Shown one piece after another: positions 7,926-13,059 of a DNA stretch of 13,059 bases (its first letter is position 1; each line of letters starts with the position of its first letter). The notes beneath the pieces were generated by a model that was given only the letters and a program-made list of their open reading frames with translations, made no database searches and was not told the origin of the DNA. The DNA is taken from assembly GCA_946886255.1 (NCBI GenBank), contig CAMPIG010000085.1:1-13059 (forward strand). Direction: 5' to 3'. Both the position numbers and the translations under genes were made by a program. The stretch comes from an uncultured Cellvibrio sp. GTDB lineage: Bacteria > Pseudomonadota > Gammaproteobacteria > Pseudomonadales > Cellvibrionaceae.

Positions 7926-8637
7926 CTCCGTCAATTACAAAGAGATCACCCAAAAAGGACTCTGGGGCAACAACCCCGCGCTGGTGCAATTGCTGGGCTT
8001 GTGCCCGCTGCTGGCGGTCAGTGGTTCAGTGGTCAATGGCCTTGGTCTCGGTCTCGCCACACTGTTGGTACTTACTTCCTCCAACACAATAGTGTCGCTG
8101 ATTCGCACCAAGGTCAGTGATGCCGTGCGCCTGCCGGCATTCGTCATGATCATTGCGTCATTAACCACCTGTATCGAATTATTGATGAAGGCGTTTACTT
8201 ACGAGCTGTATCAAATCCTCGGCATCTTTATTCCCTTGATTGTTACCAACTGTGCGGTGCTCGGCCGCGCGGATGCATTCGCCAGCAAGAACCGTTTACT
8301 GCCCTCTATCGTCGATGGTTTCACCATGGGGTTGGGTTTTGCGCTGGTGCTGGTCGCGATTGGTGCGATTCGGGAATTACTGGGCAACGGCACCTTGTTT
8401 GTCGATATGCATTTACTCTTTGGTGACATTGCCCGCGATTGGACACTGAATGTGTTCGGCAGTAGCTACCCCGGTTTCTTACTCGCAGTTCTGCCACCCG
8501 GCGCCTTTATTGTGACCGGTTTTCTGATTGCGCTGAAAAATCTTATCGACGGTGAAATCAAACGGCGTGCCGAAGCGCGTAAAGCCAAACCGGTTAAAGG
8601 CAGCAAGCGCGTGCGCACAACCGGCAGCATTGCCTGA
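7918..8637 (+). CDS. rnfE: Rnf electron transport complex subunit E
   Basis: RnfE is the membrane paralogue of RnfA and, with it, forms the core that holds an intramembrane [2Fe-2S] cluster. The expected cysteines are Cys29 (LGLCPLL) and Cys112 (VTNCAVLG). The open frame extends upstream into rnfG, but the real start is the ATG at 7918. It gives the family N-terminus ([20 protein letters not shown]), has AGGA seven bases upstream, and overlaps the rnfG stop by eight bases, a coupling arrangement. The product has 239 residues (E. coli RsxE 231) with about six hydrophobic helices and a basic C-terminal tail (about 220-237). This is the last rnf gene, and no terminator is visible before the next gene 38 bases downstream. 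Confidence 0.97.
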   Translation: MSDSVNYKEITQKGLWGNNPALVQLLGLCPLLAVSGSVVNGLGLGLATLLVLTSSNTIVSLIRTKVSDAVRLPAFVMIIASLTTCIELLMKAFTYELYQILGIFIPLIVTNCAVLGRADAFASKNRLLPSIVDGFTMGLGFALVLVAIGAIRELLGNGTLFVDMHLLFGDIARDWTLNVFGSSYPGFLLAVLPPGAFIVTGFLIALKNLIDGEIKRRAEARKAKPVKGSKRVRTTGSIA

Positions 8638-8675
8638 TTAACCAGAACCTATCTCAATCACAAGAGGGAATCGTC

Positions 8676-9521
8676 ATGCAGTACGAAGAAGAAATCATGC
8701 AAATTGTGAATGTCTACGTTATACCCTGGGGCATTAACATCCTGGTCGCTTTACTGATTTTTTTAATCGGTCGTATCGTAGTAGGCATTATCAGTTCTCT
8801 TATCGGCAAAGCACTTTCCCATACCAAGTGGGATACCATTCTGGTGGAGTTTGTCCAGCAACTCGTGCGTGCCATCCTACTGATTTTCGTTATTGTTGCG
8901 GTGCTTGACCAACTGGGTGTGAATACCACCTCAGTCATTGCGGTGCTAGGTGCAGCCGGTCTTGCCATCGGCTTGGCACTGCAAGGTTCACTGCAAAATT
9001 TTGCAGCCGGTTTTATGTTGCTGGTATTTCGCCCGTTTAAATCCGGTGACTTCGTGGAGGCTGCTGGCACTATGGGGCTGGTGGAAAAAATTCATATTTT
9101 CTCTACTATCATGCGCAGCCCTGATAACAAAGAAGTGATTGTACCTAACGGTGCCATTTACAGCGGTAACATCATCAATTACTCCGCACGACAAACTCGC
9201 CGTGTCGACATGGTATTCGGTATTGGCTATGGCGATGATATCAAGAAGGCACGCGACGTTATTACGGCTATCGTCAGTGCTGATGAGCGCGTTCTGACTG
9301 ACCCGGAAACGGTGATTGCCGTATCTGAACTCGCCGCCCACAGCGTGAACTTTGTTGTGCGCCCCTGGGTGAGAACAGATGATTATTGGCCGGTTAAATT
9401 TGATTTAACCGAAAAGATCAAATTGGCATTTGATGAGAATGGTATCTCTATTCCCTTTCCGCAAATGGATGTGCATTGGATCAAGCCTGTTGAGGAAGCG
9501 GACTCAAAGAAGGAAGAATAG
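8676..9521 (+). CDS. mscS: Small-conductance mechanosensitive channel, MscS family
   Basis: MscS forms a heptameric inner-membrane channel that opens under membrane tension and releases solutes during osmotic downshock. The 281-residue protein is close to E. coli MscS (286). Three N-terminal membrane helices are visible (about 17-40, 62-82 and 88-120). The third is the pore-lining helix, with the Gly/Ala-rich GAAGLAIGLALQGSLQNFAAG followed by VFRPFKSGDFVE, the most conserved part of the family. The cytoplasmic cage domain follows, with VPNGAIYSGNIINYS, and the protein ends with IPFPQMDVHW, a typical MscS C-terminal strand. The ATG at 8676 has a GAGG Shine-Dalgarno at a good distance. The in-frame ATG at 8697 is less likely. 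Being 38 bases after rnfE with no visible terminator, it is probably transcribed at least partly with rnf. A strong terminator follows it. Confidence 0.96.
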   Translation: MQYEEEIMQIVNVYVIPWGINILVALLIFLIGRIVVGIISSLIGKALSHTKWDTILVEFVQQLVRAILLIFVIVAVLDQLGVNTTSVIAVLGAAGLAIGLALQGSLQNFAAGFMLLVFRPFKSGDFVEAAGTMGLVEKIHIFSTIMRSPDNKEVIVPNGAIYSGNIINYSARQTRRVDMVFGIGYGDDIKKARDVITAIVSADERVLTDPETVIAVSELAAHSVNFVVRPWVRTDDYWPVKFDLTEKIKLAFDENGISIPFPQMDVHWIKPVEEADSKKEE

Positions 9522-9533
9522 ATCTGTTGCGTT

Positions 9534-9566
9534 TGTCGGATTACGCCGTTGGCTAATCCGACCTGC
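9534..9566 (-). repeat. REP-like palindrome, copy 3
   Basis: On the minus strand this reads GCAG, GTCGGATTA, GCC, a three-base loop, GGC, a bulged G, TAATCCGAC and A. The outer arms are perfect nine-base complements. It lies between the mscS stop codon and the shared terminator, in the same orientation as copy 1. Confidence 0.8.
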
Positions 9567-9577
9567 GAATCGAATAC

Positions 9578-9606
9578 AAAAAAGCCGCGCGGTGCGCGGC
9601 TTTTTT
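9578..9606. terminator. Bidirectional Rho-independent terminator between mscS and the DUF945 gene
   Basis: GCCGCGC (9584-9590) and GCGCGGC (9594-9600) form a perfect seven-pair GC stem with a GGT loop. It is preceded by six A and followed by six T. Because the A tract mirrors the T tract, it can end transcripts from both convergent genes. Confidence 0.93.
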
Positions 9607-9608
9607 AT

Positions 9609-10976
9609 TTACTCGGTATCGTAACCGGAATCATCAAACGCCGGTTGCTCGGGTTCTGCACCACCCAGTGCCGGCAGCAACGCCAACAACATCTCTGGTG
9701 GTATTTCAGTATTACCGACTTTCACTACACCATTTTTCAAGGTGGCGTGCATCACGTATTGATCGCCGTCCTGGGTAATGTAGGTATCCATGTATTGGCC
9801 AACCATCATCACCAGCGGTGTTTGCGTCACAATGGATTCGGAGACATTAATCTTCAGATCACTGTTGACCAACAGCAGATAATCCAGCGGATCAACAATG
9901 CTGTTTATCGTACGGCCATCCGCCAGTGGCTGGTAATCTGCTACCCAATCCATCTTCGCGCTACCGCCCATAAAGTCGGCGCCCATTGCCAGCTTGAATT
10001 GCAATCCTTCCTGCAACGCGATGTTCATCAGCTCTGTCATGGCTTCACTGTTGTTCGCCATGGCCGTTTCCGGATCGGCTTGCATGGTTTTGGCAATCTC
10101 GGCCCATTTTCGAATCGCTGCCGGGTCCAGTTGATTAAGCGTGATGTCGTAATGGAGTGCAGTAATTTCCAGCGGACCATTCACCTTGGCAGCGGACAAG
10201 CTGACAAAAGTGTCGATCTTTTCATTCACCAGTTTTTGTGTTTGCACAACTTTAATTTGTTCGACGGAACCGCTCACCATGGCAGCGTTGCGGAAAGTAA
10301 TACTATCCATCGCCATATTCATGTTGGAAATGTTGACCAGCTCCGAAATATTTTTCACATCGAAATTACCCGTCAACGGCGTCGTGGTGATGTGTGTGCC
10401 ATCGGCCAGTGCAATATCCATTGCACCCACGTCAACAGAACCGGTCATATCCATGGATGTGTATGTTCCATTAACGGTGAGGTTGATACCGTCAACGCTC
10501 AATACGTCGCCTTCATCGCTGTAATTAATGGCCGGCACGGTCCAGGTTGAGGTGTAACTGTTGTTGAAATGTCCCAGGGTGACGATTTCGCCAATGCTTT
10601 CACCAAAGATGGCCGCCAGTTTCTGATCTGCCTCGGCATCACCAGTAACAATTTCCAATGTCGACACAGAGGAAAACAGTCCTACGCCCACTTTACCCAG
10701 AAACAATAAGGGCCCATGTTGTACACGAGACTTGCTGGACAAGCTAAAACCGCCAACCGGCAGCCCCATAGTCGAATAGGTCGCGGTAAATTCCACCTCG
10801 CTAAAGAATACGCCGCGCTCATAGCGAGTAAGCTCCAGCTGAACACCCTGCGCTTCAGACTGCTGCTGGCTCAAGGCAAATTGCTGGCGAATATTTTTCT
10901 CGCCCTGATAACCGGTATAAAAGGAGGCGCCGGCATACAAAGCGATAACAATTAGAATTCCTGCAAGTTTTTTCAT
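9609..10976 (-). CDS. DUF945 (YdgA-like) family protein
   Basis: The 455-residue protein has an N-terminal hydrophobic segment (about 4-20), an uncleaved anchor or signal sequence that would place the rest in the periplasm. YERGVFFSEVEFTATY (about 52-67) and VQHGPLLF (about 85-92) match the conserved start of the DUF945/YdgA family. The remainder is predominantly beta-rich, with repeated short motifs and no catalytic residues I can recognise. It ends with an acidic tail. The molecular function of the family is not established. Three consecutive ATG codons (10982, 10979, 10976) follow an AAAGGA Shine-Dalgarno directly. The third is chosen because it gives six-base spacing. The gene is convergent with mscS, sharing its terminator, and divergent from the Anbu gene. 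I found no convincing promoter. GTTATA read on the minus strand (11076-11071) gives TATAAC, a possible -10 with a poor -35. Confidence 0.85.
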   Translation of the reverse strand: MKKLAGILIVIALYAGASFYTGYQGEKNIRQQFALSQQQSEAQGVQLELTRYERGVFFSEVEFTATYSTMGLPVGGFSLSSKSRVQHGPLLFLGKVGVGLFSSVSTLEIVTGDAEADQKLAAIFGESIGEIVTLGHFNNSYTSTWTVPAINYSDEGDVLSVDGINLTVNGTYTSMDMTGSVDVGAMDIALADGTHITTTPLTGNFDVKNISELVNISNMNMAMDSITFRNAAMVSGSVEQIKVVQTQKLVNEKIDTFVSLSAAKVNGPLEITALHYDITLNQLDPAAIRKWAEIAKTMQADPETAMANNSEAMTELMNIALQEGLQFKLAMGADFMGGSAKMDWVADYQPLADGRTINSIVDPLDYLLLVNSDLKINVSESIVTQTPLVMMVGQYMDTYITQDGDQYVMHATLKNGVVKVGNTEIPPEMLLALLPALGGAEPEQPAFDDSGYDTE

Positions 10977-11266
10977 CATCATTCCTTTCGGTGAAGTGAG
11001 CGAAAATAGGTTCAAGGATGGGTATTTACCCCTAGGGCCTGGCGCAATTTTACGCCAGCGACGGCGAGACGTTATACCGGAAAAGACCGGAGGGGAAAAG
11101 CCGTTACCTGAGCGGGAGCTGTTTTTTGTGACCCGCTGAACCACGACCGACAAAGGTTACTCGTTCGAGCCAGAAGCGGCCCCATGGCCTACACTCAGAT
11201 TAGCCTTGACGGTGCCCTGCACTGCTCTTACCCTAATCAGCCTTTTGACCCAGAGTTACCTCGACC
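10977..11266. other. Divergent intergenic region with several small dyads
   Basis: These 290 bases separate two divergent genes and contain no plausible coding sequence. Two dyads are visible: CTGGCG (11039-11044) with CGCCAG (11053-11058), and AGCGGG (11111-11116) with CCCGCT (11132-11137). GATTAG (11198-11203) and CTAATC (11233-11238) bracket the candidate Anbu promoter. Each is short enough to arise by chance, and none is recognised as a known operator. Confidence 0.35.
11206..11234 (+). promoter_or_regulatory. Candidate promoter for the Anbu gene
   Basis: TTGACG (11206-11211, 5/6 match) is followed after 17 bases by TACCCT (11229-11234), which keeps the key T, A and final T of the -10 box but matches only 3/6. 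The predicted start is near 11241, about 26 bases before the ATG. Confidence 0.4.
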
Positions 11267-12013
11267 ATGACTTATTGTGTTGCTATTACTGTTGACGCCG
11301 GTTTGGTGTTCTGTTCTGACTCGCGCACCAATGCTGGCGTCGACCAAGTCAGCACCTACAGCAAGATGTACCGCTTCGGCGTTGACGGGCAACGCCAGTT
11401 TGTCATCCTCTCTGCCGGAAACCTCGCCACGACCCAGGCGGTTATTTCGCGGATCAAGAAAGACATCAAGGAATTAGCCCCGATCAATCTGGGCAATGTA
11501 CAGACCATGGACGACGCCGCCGACTATGTCGGTGAGATCAATCGCTCGGAACAGGAAAAGCACAACGCTGGCAACGTAGCCACCTTTGAAGCCAGCTTTA
11601 TTCTCGGCGGACAGATCTTTGGCGACAAACCGCGCCTGATGCTGGTTTACCCCCAAGGCAACCACATCACCACCTCCACCGACACGCCCTACCTGCAAAT
11701 CGGTGAAAGCAAATACGGCAAGCCCATCCTGGATCGCATCCTCCAGCCGCAAACCACGCTGGATACAGCAGCCCTCTGCGCCCTGGTGTCCATGGATTCC
11801 ACCATGCGTTCCAACCTCACCGTCGCGCCTCCCATCGAAATCATGATGTACCAGACGGACAGTTTTGTGTTGCAGCACAACCGTTTTGATGAAGATGATG
11901 AGTATTTGCGCGAATTAAAACGTTCCTGGGATGCGCGTATTGCGGAAGCGTTTTTACAGTTGCCGGCGGTAAATTGGCCACTGCAAATGAATGATGGGTA
12001 TGTTCAAAATTAA
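11267..12013 (+). CDS. anbu: Anbu, proteasome-related N-terminal nucleophile peptidase
   Basis: This 248-residue protein belongs to the Anbu (ancestral beta subunit, COG3484) branch of the proteasome/HslV superfamily. It begins MTYCVAITVDAGLVF and continues with the diagnostic SDSRTNAGVDQ (residues 17-27). Removal of the initiator Met would expose Thr as the N-terminal nucleophile. With mature numbering, Thr1, Asp17 and Lys32 are at the places expected for the catalytic triad. The conserved glycine-containing strand ILSAGNLATTQ (about 48-58) and LQIGESKYGKPILDR (144-158) further support the family. Anbu assembles into an open helical ring rather than a closed barrel, and its substrates are unknown. 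In many bacteria it is grouped with a transglutaminase-like protein, an alpha-E (DUF403) protein and a circularly permuted ATP-grasp protein. None is adjacent here, since the flanking genes face away or converge. The Shine-Dalgarno is weak (AGAG, 11 bases upstream). Confidence 0.93.
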   Translation: MTYCVAITVDAGLVFCSDSRTNAGVDQVSTYSKMYRFGVDGQRQFVILSAGNLATTQAVISRIKKDIKELAPINLGNVQTMDDAADYVGEINRSEQEKHNAGNVATFEASFILGGQIFGDKPRLMLVYPQGNHITTSTDTPYLQIGESKYGKPILDRILQPQTTLDTAALCALVSMDSTMRSNLTVAPPIEIMMYQTDSFVLQHNRFDEDDEYLRELKRSWDARIAEAFLQLPAVNWPLQMNDGYVQN

Positions 12014-12034
12014 GACATGTTCCAATCTGCATGA

Positions 12035-12141
12035 GGCTGGCTGACGGAGTAGCTTGTGAGACACGCCGTGAATCCATCCCTGGAGGCTCAGCACCGACAT
12101 CCTGTCGGTGATGGTCTCACAAGCTACTCCGCCAACCAGCC
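12035..12141. repeat. 107-base compound palindrome with 28-base arms
   Basis: The left arm (12035-12062) and right arm (12114-12141) are inverted copies of 28 bases with two mismatches. The inner 18 bases, including GGAGTAGCTTGTGAGAC, pair perfectly. The 51-base centre contains a second perfect hairpin, CACCGACA (12092-12099) with TGTCGGTG (12103-12110) around TCC, and a small TCCA/TGGA stem (12073-12084). No T tract follows closely, so it is not a standard terminator. The centre resembles intergenic repeats I associate with gammaproteobacteria, but this is from memory. It could be a MITE-like element or an mRNA-stabilising structure between two convergent genes. I see no target-site duplication or encoded protein. 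Confidence 0.75.
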
Positions 12142-12188
12142 AGACCGTGCCATCTATTACATTTTTAACAAGCGTTTTTTGGACGGGC

Positions 12189-13046
12189 TTATGGCAAATC
12201 CTTTGGATCAAACCATAACTCTGCCCTATCCAGCGGCGTCTCCTCAGACAAGGTTGGGTTGTCGATATAAAACACCTTGCGGTTTTTCATATTGGCCTTT
12301 TCGATCACATCTTTCACTTCCGGCGCATTCATAAACGCTTCATCAAAACTGCCATCGGCGATAGCGCGGTTAAATCCGGTTTCAATATCATGGGCCAATT
12401 CCGGATTATTCTTCGAAACAAATAAATAAAACGGCATCTTGTAAGCGACCATCAAATTCTTTTCCACTGCCAGCTCAAGCTCCGGCCGTTGGGCAAGTTC
12501 GCCAAAGGGTTCATGCACGCCGCGCGGGAAGGCGTCAAAGCGTCCGCCTTCAACCATATAAAACAAACTGGGGTATTTATTGGCTTTTATAACGGTAAAG
12601 CCATTGGCTTCAAGGATGTTAGTATCGGCCCAGGTCCTACCCTGACCGAAAGTTAATTGTTTCAGATCCTCCAGTGTTTCCACCCGATCAAATTTTGCCT
12701 GATCATGTTTGTTGATAATCAGAATGCGATAACCCAGCAAACCTTTAAACAAAGGAATACGAATCGGCAAGACGGTAGCTTCCATCTTCGCATCGGATGA
12801 CGTCCAGGCAAGGTCGAGGTTTCCGCCAATGCGAACTTCTTCATTCACGCGCGCCTGAGTCATGTCATTGGTGCTGATCTCGATGCGGTAGGGCTTGTCG
12901 ATATAGCGCAATGCCAGGCGCAGCATATTGATGGCATAACCGGCATTGGGGTCGCTGAAGTTGTTGACACGAATAACCTTTTCGTCGGCGCTGACAGTCG
13001 TACAGATCAGCGCAATAAGGAGCAAATAACTGACTTTTCTTATCAT
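12189..13046 (-). CDS. Periplasmic substrate-binding protein, solute-binding family 3-like
   Basis: The 285-residue protein begins with a signal peptide: basic MIRK, a hydrophobic core (5-15) and a VSA cleavage site after residue 20. Cys15 is not in a proper lipobox, because Ile rather than Gly, Ala or Ser precedes it, so it is probably a soluble periplasmic protein. The mature part has the two-lobed pattern of extracellular solute-binding proteins. These include an IRVNNFSDPNAGYAINMLRLAL opening, GGNLDLAWTSSDAKME (about 74-89), RVETLEDLKQLTFGQGRTWADT (121-142) and a second-lobe VEGGRFDAFPRGVHEPF (164-180). No ABC permease or ATPase gene lies beside it, so it could be an orphan receptor or serve a distant transporter. 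The ligand is unknown. The ATG at 13046 has AGGA close upstream. The gene is convergent with Anbu, and no T-tailed terminator is visible. Confidence 0.8.
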   Translation of the reverse strand: MIRKVSYLLLIALICTTVSADEKVIRVNNFSDPNAGYAINMLRLALRYIDKPYRIEISTNDMTQARVNEEVRIGGNLDLAWTSSDAKMEATVLPIRIPLFKGLLGYRILIINKHDQAKFDRVETLEDLKQLTFGQGRTWADTNILEANGFTVIKANKYPSLFYMVEGGRFDAFPRGVHEPFGELAQRPELELAVEKNLMVAYKMPFYLFVSKNNPELAHDIETGFNRAIADGSFDEAFMNAPEVKDVIEKANMKNRKVFYIDNPTLSEETPLDRAELWFDPKDLP

Positions 13047-13059
13047 GTGTCCTGCCTTC

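Noticed and set aside
9549..10550. 333-codon plus-strand open frame opposite the DUF945 gene
   Set aside because: Its start runs through the REP copy and the terminator hairpin, and its His/Asn/Gln-rich product is typical of an antisense frame.
10977..11153. N-terminal extension of the DUF945 frame to 11153
   Set aside because: The signal/anchor segment begins at the ATG cluster near 10976, which has a good Shine-Dalgarno. The upstream codons are basic and unlike the family.
12035..12180. Rho-independent terminator for Anbu
   Set aside because: The hairpin is very long and the nearest T runs (12162-12166 and 12175-12180) are 20 or more bases past the stem, so it does not fit the intrinsic terminator pattern.
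11954..12211. Small minus-strand frame through the 107-base palindrome
   Set aside because: It consists mostly of the repeat and overlaps both neighbouring genes, with no ribosome site or family resemblance.

Overview
The window looks like a chromosomal segment of a free-living gammaproteobacterium, possibly Cellvibrio-like. This rests on the metG and rnfABCDGE sequences, RnfD being exactly the E. coli length, and the REP-type intergenic palindromes. The genus is an inference. Twelve protein-coding genes are supported. I see no rRNA, tRNA, CRISPR array, prophage or complete insertion sequence.

Layout. (1) 1-134, minus strand: the first 44 codons of a LysR-type regulator starting at TTG, divergent from metG. 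(2) 399-2417: metG, methionyl-tRNA synthetase, behind a good extended -10 promoter. (3) 2598-8637: a complete six-gene rnf (rsx) operon in the order A-B-C-D-G-E, encoding a membrane ferredoxin:NAD+ oxidoreductase. It has its own candidate promoter, surrounded by dyad symmetries. (4) 8676-9521: an MscS-type mechanosensitive channel 38 bases after rnfE, where E. coli has nth. A bidirectional terminator follows at 9578-9606. (5) 9609-10976, minus: a DUF945/YdgA-like membrane-anchored envelope protein. (6) 11267-12013: Anbu, a bacterial proteasome-related peptidase, divergent from the DUF945 gene and without its usual partner genes. (7) 12189-13046, minus: an orphan periplasmic substrate-binding protein.

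How the genes work together. The rnf products form one complex. RnfB and RnfC carry Fe-S clusters and the nucleotide/flavin site, RnfD and RnfG carry covalently bound FMN, and RnfA and RnfE form the membrane core. Together they couple electron transfer between ferredoxin and NAD(H) to ion movement, or in enteric bacteria keep SoxR reduced. The remaining genes are probably independent units.

The most interesting non-coding structure is repetitive. Three copies of one REP-like palindrome lie after metG, inside the rnf operon immediately before rnfD, and after mscS. A separate 107-bp hairpin element with 28-base arms lies between Anbu and the binding protein. I found no clearly new multi-gene system. 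The repeats and the orphan Anbu are the best candidates for follow-up.
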